Source: Stappia stellulata (GTDB lineage: Bacteria; Pseudomonadota; Alphaproteobacteria; Rhizobiales; Stappiaceae). From it: DNA of 64,000 nucleotides. The stretch spans positions 186,001 through 250,000 of the forward strand of contig NZ_JAIVMF010000003.1 of assembly GCF_020176715.1 (NCBI RefSeq). The letters run 5' to 3'. Under the pieces are notes generated by a model, which worked only from the letters and a program-made list of their open reading frames with translations, did no database searches and was not told where the DNA came from. Below, piece by piece: positions 17,088 to 25,775 of this stretch. Every line of letters begins with the position of its first letter. The first letter of the stretch is position 1. Both the position numbers and the translations under genes were made by a program.

Positions 17088-19082
17088 TCAGGCCTCCGAC
17101 GCCATGTCCACCAGGTCGTCCGTGCGGTCGCCGCGCAGCGGGGCCTTGTCCGCGCCCTGCGTTGCCGCGGCCCCACGCTTCATTCCGGGCAGACCCGCGT
17201 CGCGACCCAGATAGGTCACATTCGACGGGAAGGCGAAATCGGACCCGTTCTCCTTGATGATGCGGCCGATCTCCAGCAGCAACTCTTCCTGGATCATCAG
17301 GAACTCGTCGCGGTCGGAGGTCGAGATGTAGGAGAAAATCTCGATATCGACCGAATAGGCGCCGTAACCGACAAGAGACACCCGCAACGCAATCTGATCC
17401 AGCACCTTCGGATGGCCGGTGAAATAGGTGTGGATCTGGCGCACGACGCTCATCACCTGATCGCGCTCGGTCTCGTAGCGCAGACCGATGGTATGGCGGA
17501 ACAGGAAGCGGTCACGACGGCTGAAATTGACGATCTTGCGCTTGGCGAGATCGGAATTGGCCACTGTGATCAGCGTGCGGTCGAGCGCGCGCAGGCGCGT
17601 CGAGCGGATGCCGATGGCCTCGACCGTCCCGGCAAAGCCCTCGAACTCGCAATATTCGCCGACGCGCACCATCCGGTCGGCATAGAGGATGACGCCACCG
17701 ATCAGGTTTTCCAGCGTGGGCTGCGCGGCAAGCGCGACCGCCAGACCGCCGACACCCAGACCGGCGATAACGCCGTAGATCGGAATGCCGATCCGCGTCG
17801 CGCCATATCCAAGCGTGATGATCGCGAAGGCCAGACCGAACAGCCGGAAGGCCGAAAGCAACAGGCTGGAATCGAGGCTTGCCGTCGGCATGGCCGGGTT
17901 CTTGGTGACATAGCTCGCCAGCAGGTCGACCGACTGATAGGCGAGCCAGGCAAGGCTGACCCACATCACCACGGAGGAAAACGTGCCGATCGCGATCATC
18001 GGCGCGCCCGTAATGTTTATCTGCTCGTCCACCAGGTAGCGGAACACGATCACGACGATCAACTGGAGCAGCGGCTGCTGGAAACCGCGCAGACGACGGT
18101 GCACGTCGGAGAGCGGCACGGCACGCCACCGGTTCCAGCGCTGCAGCATGACCGGGATGGAAACGGCGACCGCCAACAGAAGGAGCAGCGCCGCCCACTG
18201 CCAGTAGGCCTGCGACATGAACTGGTTCTGCAACCAGTCGGGCCCTGCCAGGATCAGGTCATACCAGCGCGGCGCGACGAGATAGCCCGGCGTGTAGATA
18301 TAATACTCGTAGAAATCCTCGCCCTTGTCGGAGCGCGTCGGGAACAACTTGACGCTTTCGTAGTCCTCCGGGATCCGGTCGACCGTTTCGCGCGATACGA
18401 GATATTTCAGATCCCCTTTCGTCGCATCGCTTCGCTGAAAGACGATGCTGGTGCCGGGAATGGTCCACCGCTCCGGGAGGTCCGAGGCTTCCTTGGCATG
18501 AAGGAAGGACCCTGCCCGCTCTCCCGGAATTTCGTCCAGCGGCGGCAGAAAGATACGGTCGAGGATTTCCTGAAACTGAAGAACGATCTCGACCCCGACC
18601 GCCGTGCGCGCGGTTTCCGGGACATCGCCCAGGTCGAAAATCTCGCGTGCCTTGGAGATCAACAGGCGCACCACCTCGACCTGTCGCTTTTCTTCCTCCG
18701 ACATGAACGCGCGGCCACTGTCGCGGAACGCGTCGCGCACGTCGCGCCAGACCCGGCTTGCTTCCGACATCAGCACCATGAAGCTCTCGAGCGATGCCCG
18801 CGGGCTCGTCGTGTCCGGCGGCGAGATCGGATAGTCGCGCAGCAAGGTCTGAAGGTCGGGAGCGCCCTTGTGGATATCGTCAACCACAGCCTCCACCGAC
18901 TGCGTCGCCGCGGCTGTTGGTTGCGACGCGGTCATCCCGGTCTGCTCAGGCGCGGCCGCCGGGGCTTGCTCTTGCGCAGACGCAGACCCAAAGAACGCGA
19001 CCAACCCGACGACAGCCGCCATGCGCAGTCCGGTGGTGACGGCGCGCCCGACGCGGGGACCATAGGAGCGGAGAAGAATCAT
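17088..19082 (-). CDS. MscS-family mechanosensitive ion channel with large N-terminal domain
   Basis: A 664-residue inner-membrane protein expected to gate on membrane tension during hypo-osmotic shock. Order: signal peptide to about residue 36 (ending GSASAQ); a periplasmic helical domain to about 290; several transmembrane helices between about 295 and 460 (starting WQWAALLLLLAVAVSIPVML); then the MscS pore and beta domain, with GYGATRIGIPIYGVIAGLGVGGLAVALAAQPTLENL marking TM3 and the upper vestibule, and ADRMVRVGEYCEFEGFAGTVEAIGIRSTRLRALDRTLITVANSDL after it. The tail after residue 640 is basic. It is far longer than E. coli MscS (286 aa), resembling the MscK/YnaI type. It converges on trmFO. 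The specific stimulus is unknown. Confidence 0.9.
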   Translation of the reverse strand: MILLRSYGPRVGRAVTTGLRMAAVVGLVAFFGSASAQEQAPAAAPEQTGMTASQPTAAATQSVEAVVDDIHKGAPDLQTLLRDYPISPPDTTSPRASLESFMVLMSEASRVWRDVRDAFRDSGRAFMSEEEKRQVEVVRLLISKAREIFDLGDVPETARTAVGVEIVLQFQEILDRIFLPPLDEIPGERAGSFLHAKEASDLPERWTIPGTSIVFQRSDATKGDLKYLVSRETVDRIPEDYESVKLFPTRSDKGEDFYEYYIYTPGYLVAPRWYDLILAGPDWLQNQFMSQAYWQWAALLLLLAVAVSIPVMLQRWNRWRAVPLSDVHRRLRGFQQPLLQLIVVIVFRYLVDEQINITGAPMIAIGTFSSVVMWVSLAWLAYQSVDLLASYVTKNPAMPTASLDSSLLLSAFRLFGLAFAIITLGYGATRIGIPIYGVIAGLGVGGLAVALAAQPTLENLIGGVILYADRMVRVGEYCEFEGFAGTVEAIGIRSTRLRALDRTLITVANSDLAKRKIVNFSRRDRFLFRHTIGLRYETERDQVMSVVRQIHTYFTGHPKVLDQIALRVSLVGYGAYSVDIEIFSYISTSDRDEFLMIQEELLLEIGRIIKENGSDFAFPSNVTYLGRDAGLPGMKRGAAATQGADKAPLRGDRTDDLVDMASEA

Positions 19083-19141
19083 GGCGTGGCCTTTGACAAA
19101 AAAAGAACAATCGTTGGGAGGCTAGCGCCTGATAATAAATT

Positions 19142-20017
19142 CTAGGTTACATCGCGAGCGGACCGCAGCGCCTTGCGCCAGGAGCGCCAGATCGCCCATT
19201 GCAGCCGAAGCGCGGACAGTTCGGCCGAGTCATGAAACGGATCGAAGCCCGGTCGGTCCATCCGGTCTAGCAACGGCCCGACCAGACACACCGGAAGAAA
19301 CGCCGGCACCAGAGTGCGGGGCACGCCGGCGATGCCGGCACGGGTGCTGGAAAGATGGCGGCGGGCCGTTGCGCGAAGGTCCCCCAGGGCGGCGCGAAGC
19401 TCCGGCGTTGCGTCTCCGGCAAAGATCGTTTCCGGATCGACGTCATGCGCCCCGAGCAGATCGGCCGGAAGGTAAAGCTGGCGCCGCCGCGCATGCCAGG
19501 GCAACGCACGCAACAGTCCGGTCAGCGCGTAAGCGACGCCGGCATGACCTGCGATCTCGGCAGTTCCCGGATCGTCGCCTTTCGACAGGATGATTGCCGC
19601 CAGCTGGATCAGCGCCGACGACGTTTCTCCGGCATAGCCTTCCAGGTCGACAAGGCTCGGCATCGGGTCGTCATAAAGATCGAACACGCGGGCATCGATC
19701 AGATTTTCGAAGGCGGCAAGCGGCAGGGCGTATTTTGAGATCGCCGCCCTCACCGCCCCTGCAACCGGATGCTGATCGACCTCGGCGCCCTCGGGAGCGT
19801 TCAACGCGTCCCGCCACCACTGGAAGCGGATCTCGCCCGGCATCGGATCGGAGACGACCTCGCGGGCCCGGGCAATCTCCACGTTGAAGGCATACAATGC
19901 TGCAAGGGCCGCCCGCTCCGCCTCCGGCGCATAGAGCAGCGACACATAGCGCTCGAAATCATGCTGGCGGACGTGCTGGAGGCAATAGTCCGCGTCCGGG
20001 ATTGAAGCCAATGTCAT
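19142..20017 (-). CDS. Squalene/phytoene synthase-like protein, NDUFAF6 type
   Basis: A 291-residue all-helical protein of the squalene/phytoene synthase fold. It reads AALYAFNVEIARAREVVSDP and IRFQWWRDAL where true synthases have an aspartate-rich DxxxD prenyl-diphosphate motif, and YAGETSSALIQLA where they carry the second one. The pattern matches NDUFAF6 (C8orf38), a mitochondrial complex I assembly factor thought to have lost the synthase activity. It lies in the same run as a Mth938-domain (NDUFAF3-type) gene and secF-secD-yajC, a neighbourhood known from alphaproteobacteria. The role in complex I assembly is inferred from homology; an annotation as phytoene synthase would be misleading, and no carotenoid genes are nearby. 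Confidence 0.85.
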   Translation of the reverse strand: MTLASIPDADYCLQHVRQHDFERYVSLLYAPEAERAALAALYAFNVEIARAREVVSDPMPGEIRFQWWRDALNAPEGAEVDQHPVAGAVRAAISKYALPLAAFENLIDARVFDLYDDPMPSLVDLEGYAGETSSALIQLAAIILSKGDDPGTAEIAGHAGVAYALTGLLRALPWHARRRQLYLPADLLGAHDVDPETIFAGDATPELRAALGDLRATARRHLSSTRAGIAGVPRTLVPAFLPVCLVGPLLDRMDRPGFDPFHDSAELSALRLQWAIWRSWRKALRSARDVT

Positions 20018-20044
20018 GCAAACAAACCTAGGGCCGCGGTCACG

Positions 20045-20443
20045 TCAGTCCACGGCCAAAAACACGGCTGCCACCGGTCGGCCTTCCGAAAGCAGAACGT
20101 TGTAGGTGCGCACCGCCGCCCCAGTGGACATCGGATCGGCGCTGATACCGGCGTCACGCATCGCGGAGCGCAAGGCCGCCGACAGCGGCTTCAGGTCATC
20201 ACCCGTTCCGACGAGCAGGACCGATATGTCCTCTTGCTCGCTCAGGACCTTCTCCAAGGCCTCCGGGGTCAGGTCCTCAGCCGACGAGGCGGCAAACCCG
20301 TATATGCCGCTCGGAACGCAAAGGATGGAGCCGCGATGCGACATTTCCGCAAACCGGAAGCCGCCGTTGCCATAGGCATCGATCGGCGCCCGATCAGGAA
20401 AATGGGCATCCCGGACAACGATGCCTTCGCCGCGCTGTGCCAT
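20045..20443 (-). CDS. Mth938-domain protein, NDUFAF3 type (DUF498)
   Basis: A 132-residue single-domain protein of the Mth938/DUF498 family, whose human member NDUFAF3 is required for early complex I assembly. Conserved features are the YGNGGFRF start of the fold, SHRGSILCVPSGIYGF, LLVGTGDDLKPL and the later MSTGAAVRTYNVLLSEGRPVAAVFLAV strand region. GAGGGGG precedes the ATG at 20443. It is 21 bp downstream of secF and 27 bp upstream of the NDUFAF6-type gene, so all probably share the yajC-secD-secF transcript. No catalytic residues are known for the family, and it is likely an assembly or chaperone factor. Confidence 0.9.
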   Translation of the reverse strand: MAQRGEGIVVRDAHFPDRAPIDAYGNGGFRFAEMSHRGSILCVPSGIYGFAASSAEDLTPEALEKVLSEQEDISVLLVGTGDDLKPLSAALRSAMRDAGISADPMSTGAAVRTYNVLLSEGRPVAAVFLAVD

Positions 20444-20464
20444 GGAATGCCCCCTCTGCCGGCC

Positions 20465-21421
20465 TCAGGCCGATGCGGTTTCCGCGTCCTTGTCGGAGCC
20501 GCCGGAATCGCCATCGCTGCCGATCACCTTGGACGCGCGCAGCTTCAGGACGATGAGGAACGGCGCCGCCAGGAAAATCGACGAATAGGTCCCGATCACC
20601 ACACCGAAGATCATCGCCAGGGTGAAGGACCGGATCACCTCGCCGCCGAAATAATAAAGCGCCAGAAGCGCAAGCAGCGTCGTCACCGACGTCATCACCG
20701 TACGCGACAGCATTTCATTGATCGAGCGGTCGAGAAGTTCCGGAAGGGGCGTCTTCTTGTATCGCCTGAGATTTTCCCGGATCCGGTCGTAGACGACGAC
20801 GGTATCGTTCAGCGAATAGCCGATGATCGTCAGGATCGCGGCAATCGAGGATAGCGAGAATTCGAGCTGAAGGACAACGAACAGACCGACGGTGACCACG
20901 ATGTCGTTGATCGTCGTCAGGATCGCGCCGACGGCGAAGTGCCATTCGAAACGGAACCAGATGTAGAACAGGATGACGATCAGCGAGGCGGTGACGGCGA
21001 TCATGCCCGCCTGGGCCAGCTCGCCGGATACGCGCGGGCCAACAACCTCGACGCGCCGGAACTCGACGCTCTCGCCAAAGGTTTCGCGCACCTGCGAGAC
21101 GACGGCCTGCTGCGCCAGTTCGCCGCCTTCCGGCTCCTGCACGCGGACAAGCACCTCGTCCGGCGCGCCGAATTGCTGCACCTGCACGTCGCCGAGATTG
21201 AGCGTCGCGAGCTGTTCGCGAATGCCGCCGATGTCGGCCGGAGATTCATTCGTCTTCATCTCGAAGACGGTGCCGCCCTTAAAATCGATGCCGAAGTTCA
21301 GCCCGACCGAAAAGAACAGCGCGATCGACGCAAGGAACACGACGGCCGACAGCGGGAAGGAGATCGTCCGGAACCGCATGAAGCGGAAGTGCGTATTGTC
21401 CGGAATGAGTTTGAGCAACAT
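20465..21421 (-). CDS. secF: Protein translocase subunit SecF
   Basis: Inner-membrane component of the SecDF complex that uses the proton gradient to pull exported proteins through SecYEG. The 318-residue protein has the RND half-transporter layout: one N-terminal span, a small periplasmic domain (about 45-140), then five spans. Motifs include NFGIDFKGGTVFE near residue 45, GPRVSGELA, the ATLTIIGYSLND-type stretch (AILTIIGYSLNDTVVVYDRIREN) and the long last helices. It has a charged tail rich in Asp, Ser and Lys. It is 18 bp downstream of secD. Confidence 0.96.
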   Translation of the reverse strand: MLLKLIPDNTHFRFMRFRTISFPLSAVVFLASIALFFSVGLNFGIDFKGGTVFEMKTNESPADIGGIREQLATLNLGDVQVQQFGAPDEVLVRVQEPEGGELAQQAVVSQVRETFGESVEFRRVEVVGPRVSGELAQAGMIAVTASLIVILFYIWFRFEWHFAVGAILTTINDIVVTVGLFVVLQLEFSLSSIAAILTIIGYSLNDTVVVYDRIRENLRRYKKTPLPELLDRSINEMLSRTVMTSVTTLLALLALYYFGGEVIRSFTLAMIFGVVIGTYSSIFLAAPFLIVLKLRASKVIGSDGDSGGSDKDAETASA

Positions 21422-21439
21422 GGTCTTGGTCCCCGTCGG

Positions 21440-23050
21440 TCAGATCGGCAGGTGGCTGGGGCGCTGCCAACGCACCCACAGCGCAACCAGAAGCCGCGAG
21501 ACGGTGAAAGCGGAAAACACCGTGGTGAAGATACCGATCGCCAGCGTCACCGCGAATCCGCGGATCGGGCCGGAGCCGAGCTGGAACAGGATGAGCGCCG
21601 CGATCAGCGTGGTGATATTGGCGTCCAAGATCGTGCCGAGAGCGCGCGAATAGCCGGCATCAATGGCGCTGATCGCCGATCGCCCGGCCCGCGCCTCCTC
21701 CCGTATCCGCTCGAAGATCAGCACGTTGGCGTCGACTGCCATGCCGATCGTAAGCACGATCCCGGCGATGCCCGGAAGCGTCAGCGTCGCCTGAAGCGCC
21801 GTCAGGGCTCCGAAGATCAACAGCATGTTGGTGACGAGCGCGAGGTCCGCGATCACCCCGAAGCGGCCATACGCGAGCACCATGAAGACGATCACGAGCG
21901 CCGCGCCAATGAGCGATGCGATCCGTCCGGCATCGACCGAATCCTGACCCAGACCCGGCCCGATGGAACGTTCCTCGACGACTGTGAGCTTGGCCGGCAG
22001 GGCGCCAGCGCGCAGCAGCACCGCAAGGTCGTTGGCACTCTCCACGGTGAAGTCGCCGGAGATCTGGCCGGAGCCGCCGGTGATCGGCTCGCGAATGACC
22101 GGCGCGGAGATCACCTCGTTGTCGAGCACGATGGCGAAGGGTCGCCCGACATTGCGCTGGGTCACAACCGAGAAGGTCCGCGCGCCCGAGGTGTTGAAGC
22201 GGAAATTGACGACCGGCTCGTTGGTTTCCGGATTGAAGGACACCTGGGCGTCGATCAGATCCTCGCCGGAGAGCAGCGGTGCATCCTCAAGCAGATAGGG
22301 GAAGGGCGGATCGTCCTGCGAATACATCACGATGCTGCCGACCGGAGGGCGCGACTGCATCGCCTGTTCCGCCGACATCGACTGGTCGACCATGTGGAAC
22401 GTGAGCTGCGCGGTCTGGCCGACAAGGTCCTTCAGACGCTCCGGATCGCCCTCGCCCGGCGCTTCCACGAGGATACGATCCTCGCCCTGACGCTGGATCG
22501 ACGGCTCCGTCGTGCCGAATTCGTCGAGACGCAGGCGAATCACCTCGATCGACTGCTGCACGATTGCGCTCATGCGCTGCGCCAGGCCCTGATCGGTATA
22601 GGCAAATCGGATCAGCCCGTCGTCGCTGACGGTCATGCCGAATTCCTCGACAGCCTGCCCGCCGAACATGTTGGCGACAAGTGGGTTGGTCAGTTCGCTG
22701 AGGCGTTGGCGCGCCTCGTCGAGACGGGTCAGGTCGCGAATGCGCACCTGGGCGCCATCCGCCTGCACGCCGAGCCCGGTATAGCCGATGCGCGGATCGT
22801 CGCGCAGCCGCTGGCGGATGTCGCCGACCAGCGTGTTGAGCCGCTTCTTGATGTAGTCGTTGCGATCGACTTCGTAGAGGAGATAGGCACCGCCCTGCAG
22901 ATCGAGACCGAGCACGATCTGGTTCTTGGGAAGCCAGTTCGGCAACCCCCGCAGCGTGTCGGACGACAGGAAATTGGGCAGCGTTGTCACTGCCCCGGAC
23001 AGGATGACGAGGACGATCAGGGCGATCTTCCAGCGTGCGAAATAAAGCAT
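21440..23050 (-). CDS. secD: Protein translocase subunit SecD
   Basis: Larger subunit of the SecDF export motor. The 536-residue protein has an N-terminal span (IALIVLVILSGAVTTLPNF), the QIVLGLDLQGGAYLLYEVD block near residue 45, the periplasmic P1 domain to about 360, VEERSIGPGLGQDS before TM2, and five further spans with GMAVDANVLIFERIREE near residue 450, which contains the conserved Asp of the proton path. It has the size and layout of an alphaproteobacterial SecD (E. coli 615 aa). The order yajC-secD-secF is the standard operon; the start codon ATG at 23050 is preceded by a short GC-rich leader. Confidence 0.96.
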   Translation of the reverse strand: MLYFARWKIALIVLVILSGAVTTLPNFLSSDTLRGLPNWLPKNQIVLGLDLQGGAYLLYEVDRNDYIKKRLNTLVGDIRQRLRDDPRIGYTGLGVQADGAQVRIRDLTRLDEARQRLSELTNPLVANMFGGQAVEEFGMTVSDDGLIRFAYTDQGLAQRMSAIVQQSIEVIRLRLDEFGTTEPSIQRQGEDRILVEAPGEGDPERLKDLVGQTAQLTFHMVDQSMSAEQAMQSRPPVGSIVMYSQDDPPFPYLLEDAPLLSGEDLIDAQVSFNPETNEPVVNFRFNTSGARTFSVVTQRNVGRPFAIVLDNEVISAPVIREPITGGSGQISGDFTVESANDLAVLLRAGALPAKLTVVEERSIGPGLGQDSVDAGRIASLIGAALVIVFMVLAYGRFGVIADLALVTNMLLIFGALTALQATLTLPGIAGIVLTIGMAVDANVLIFERIREEARAGRSAISAIDAGYSRALGTILDANITTLIAALILFQLGSGPIRGFAVTLAIGIFTTVFSAFTVSRLLVALWVRWQRPSHLPI

Positions 23051-23127
23051 GGCGTGGCCGTCTCTGGTATCCCCGCCTCACGCCTTGCGGCGTGCGGCGG
23101 AGAGGATTGGAAGTCGAACGTGTCGGT

Positions 23128-23463
23128 TCAGCCGTTGTCCTTCGCGGGCTCTGACTTGGAGCGCACTTCGGTGATCATGCTGCGCACGACCCGGACCTTC
23201 AGCCCCTCGGAGAGTTCGACCTGCACTTCCGCATCGTCCACCACCTTGGAGATCTTTCCGATGATGCCGCCGGCGGTCACGATCGTGTCGCCGCGACGCA
23301 GATTGGCAACCATCTCCTGATGCTGCTTCATCCGCTGGCGCTGCGGACGGATGATCAGGAAATACATGATCACGAAGATCAGAATGAAGGGAAGAATGGA
23401 CATCAGCAGGTCGGGTCCACCGGCCCCTCCGATCCCTTGTGCGTAAGCAGGCGTAATCAGCAT
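23128..23463 (-). CDS. yajC: Sec translocon accessory protein YajC
   Basis: Small inner-membrane partner of SecDF. The 111-residue product has a short N-terminal leader (MLITPAYAQG), one transmembrane helix with LPFILIFVIMYFLIIRPQ, and a cytosolic domain containing RRGDTIVTAGGIIGKISKV, the YajC family signature. The ATG at 23463 lies behind AAGGAGAG; a TTG one codon upstream is unlikely. It heads the operon that continues to secD, secF and the NDUFAF3/NDUFAF6-type genes. The divergent spacer to the DUF815 gene (23464-23713) should hold its promoter, but I saw no clear consensus. Confidence 0.95.
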   Translation of the reverse strand: MLITPAYAQGIGGAGGPDLLMSILPFILIFVIMYFLIIRPQRQRMKQHQEMVANLRRGDTIVTAGGIIGKISKVVDDAEVQVELSEGLKVRVVRSMITEVRSKSEPAKDNG

Positions 23464-23713
23464 CAAACTCTCCTTGCCCGGGCGCGGGGCGTCTTGCGCC
23501 GCAACGGAATCTCGCCCCTGCCCGACGACTGAACCTCAGGTGGCGCGGACTATACAAGCCGCGTGCCGCTTTGCAAGGCGAACCGAACCGCAACGCCGCC
23601 GGTGCCGGAGCGTCTTTCACCACCCCTGCGCCCCATGCTAGGAGGAGCGTCTTGCCATCACCATCGGGCGCGGCGACAGGCGTCCGAAACAACTCCGGAC
23701 ACGGCCCGACATC

Positions 23714-24613
23714 ATGGACACCTCTCCGCCCGACACGCACGCGTTGCAAGCGCTGAACGACAGGCTCGACACGCTGATCTCGCTGATCGAACGCGCCGTT
23801 CCGCCGGCGCGCGCCAAACCGGACTTCGATGCCGCCGATGCCTTCGTCTGGGCCGCCGGCACCTCGAGCCTGATGCCCGTGGCGCGCGTCAACCGGATCG
23901 ATATCTCGCTGCTGCAGGGCGTGGACCGCGCCCGCGACCAGCTCATCGACAACACCAGGCGCTTTGCCAGAGGCTTTGCCGCCAACAACGTGCTGCTGTG
24001 GGGCGCGCGGGGCATGGGCAAGTCATCGCTGGTCAAATCCGTTCATGCCCGCATCAACCGGGACTTCGCCGATGCGGGCGATACGGCCCGCCTGAAGCTC
24101 GTCGAGATCCACCGCGAGGACATCGAGACGCTTCCCGACCTGATGGGCGTCCTGAAACAGGCGCCGCATCGCACCATCCTGTTTTGCGACGACCTCAGCT
24201 TCGACAATGACGACACGTCCTACAAGTCGCTCAAGGCCGCGCTTGACGGCGGCATCGAGGGCCGGCCCGACAATGTGCTTTTCTACGCAACGTCCAACCG
24301 GCGGCACCTGCTTCCGCGCGACATGATCGAGAACGAACGGTCGACTGCCATCAATCCGGGCGAGGCGGTGGAGGAAAAGGTCTCGCTTTCGGACCGTTTC
24401 GGCCTGTGGCTCGGCTTCCACAAGTGCAGCCAGGACGATTATCTCGACATGATCAACGCCTATGCCCGCCATTTCGAGCTCGATGTCGATGCGGCGGATC
24501 TGCGTTCGCAGGCGCTGGAATGGGCGACAACCCGTGGAAGCCGATCGGGGCGTGTCGCCTTCCAGTTCATCCAGGACCTTGCAGGGCGGCTGGAGAAAAA
24601 TCTTCAGGGGTGA
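23714..24613 (+). CDS. DUF815-family AAA+ ATPase
   Basis: A 299-residue P-loop ATPase of the DUF815 group. Walker A is GARGMGKSS at residues 97-105, Walker B is TILFCDDLSF (around 155-164), a sensor-1 type asparagine is in VLFYATSNRRHL, and an arginine-rich C-terminal lid follows. The N-terminal 60 residues hold a helical segment (LQALNDRLDTLISLIERAV) typical of the family. No biochemical role is established for DUF815; in rhizobia it commonly neighbours yajC, as here in divergent orientation. A weak hairpin (8-bp stem, 24607-24614/24623-24630) overlaps the stop. Confidence 0.9.
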   Translation: MDTSPPDTHALQALNDRLDTLISLIERAVPPARAKPDFDAADAFVWAAGTSSLMPVARVNRIDISLLQGVDRARDQLIDNTRRFARGFAANNVLLWGARGMGKSSLVKSVHARINRDFADAGDTARLKLVEIHREDIETLPDLMGVLKQAPHRTILFCDDLSFDNDDTSYKSLKAALDGGIEGRPDNVLFYATSNRRHLLPRDMIENERSTAINPGEAVEEKVSLSDRFGLWLGFHKCSQDDYLDMINAYARHFELDVDAADLRSQALEWATTRGSRSGRVAFQFIQDLAGRLEKNLQG

Positions 24614-24712
24614 CGCTCGCCCGTCACCCCGCCGTTGATCCGCGTCTCGCTACACCCCACCTGCAATGCGGACCGGAGGTTTCTTGATGGCATCCGGGAG
24701 CGAGCGAACATC

Positions 24713-25756
24713 ATGACCGGCAGGAAGCTGACCCTGATCCTGATCGCCACGGCATTTCTGGCTCTCACTCTGGGTCTGCTGCGCGGTCTGTCCGATTTCG
24801 ATTTGGCCGACCGGGTGACGGAAGACATCGTCTTCCCCTCACGGTCCGGCCAGATCACCGGCACACTCCTCCTGCCCGCTGCATCTCCCGCGCCGCCGCC
24901 GGTGGTCCTCATCATCCATGGCGACGGACCACAGGACCGCTATTCGGCCGAGGGCTACCTTCCCCTCATCAATGCCTTGCTGGACGCCGGGATCGGCGTG
25001 TTCAGCTGGGACAAGCCCGGCGTCGGCAAAAGCGAGGGAGACTGGCGCACGCAGTCGATGGACGACCGGGCGTCGGAGGCGCGCACCGCGCATGACGCGG
25101 TCAGACGCGCCGCCGGCACCACGGTTGGGGCAATCGGCTACCTGGGTTTCTCGCAAGCCGGCTGGGTCCTGCCGACCCTCGCCACAGATCCCGACGAAGA
25201 CGCCTTTTTCGTCCTTGTCGGAGGGGCATTGAACTGGCAGCGCCAGGGGGCCTATCTGACCCGCAGCCGCCTGCAGGGCCTCGGCTGGTCAGAAGACGCC
25301 ATCGCCGCCGAGATCGACCGGCAAGCTGCCGCCGAGGCCGCACTGGACGACACGCCCGACGAGATCGACAGGATCGATGCCGCGGCCCGCCTGTTCGGCG
25401 TCCCGCGCGAGCGGGCGGGCTTCATCTTGCGCAACCGGCATGCCGACGCGACGGACGCCCTGAGAAAGGCCAAGGCTCCGCTCCTCGCGCTGTGGGGGGA
25501 AGACGATCTCAATGTCGACGCAGCGACCAACGCGCGGGACTATGTGCGTCTTCTGCTGCCCAATCATCCTGCCAATCGCGTCGAGATCATTCCGGGCGCG
25601 ACCCACGGCCTGCTGAAAGGCTGGCTCTTCAACTATCAGCTTCCCCAGGACATGCCGTGGTGGGCCAGGACCGCCTTCGTCGTCCTCGGTCGCCACGCCT
25701 ATGCCGACGGCGCAATCGCGACGATTACCGGCTGGATCGACAAGACAGCCCGATAG
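24713..25756 (+). CDS. Membrane-anchored alpha/beta hydrolase
   Basis: A 347-residue protein with an N-terminal transmembrane or signal-anchor helix (LTLILIATAFLALTLGLL, residues 6-23) and an alpha/beta-hydrolase domain. The fold shows the oxyanion-region motif LIIHGDGPQD, WDKPGVGKSEG, the nucleophile elbow GFSQAG (Ser in G-x-S-x-A/G), a late acid in LWGEDDLNVD and the catalytic histidine in PGATHGLLKG. The substrate is unknown; the family includes acyl-peptide and lipid esterases. ATG 24713 overlaps the stop of a 9-codon frame at 24687-24716 that has a strong GGAGG, which may couple translation. It ends 19 bp from the convergent DUF2155 gene. Confidence 0.88.
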   Translation: MTGRKLTLILIATAFLALTLGLLRGLSDFDLADRVTEDIVFPSRSGQITGTLLLPAASPAPPPVVLIIHGDGPQDRYSAEGYLPLINALLDAGIGVFSWDKPGVGKSEGDWRTQSMDDRASEARTAHDAVRRAAGTTVGAIGYLGFSQAGWVLPTLATDPDEDAFFVLVGGALNWQRQGAYLTRSRLQGLGWSEDAIAAEIDRQAAAEAALDDTPDEIDRIDAAARLFGVPRERAGFILRNRHADATDALRKAKAPLLALWGEDDLNVDAATNARDYVRLLLPNHPANRVEIIPGATHGLLKGWLFNYQLPQDMPWWARTAFVVLGRHAYADGAIATITGWIDKTAR

Positions 25757-25775
25757 GGTCGCCTGACAGGCCGCG

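Noticed and set aside
24607-24630. Hairpin at the end of the DUF815 gene as intrinsic terminator
   Set aside because: An 8-bp stem exists but no T-run follows, so termination is not supported.
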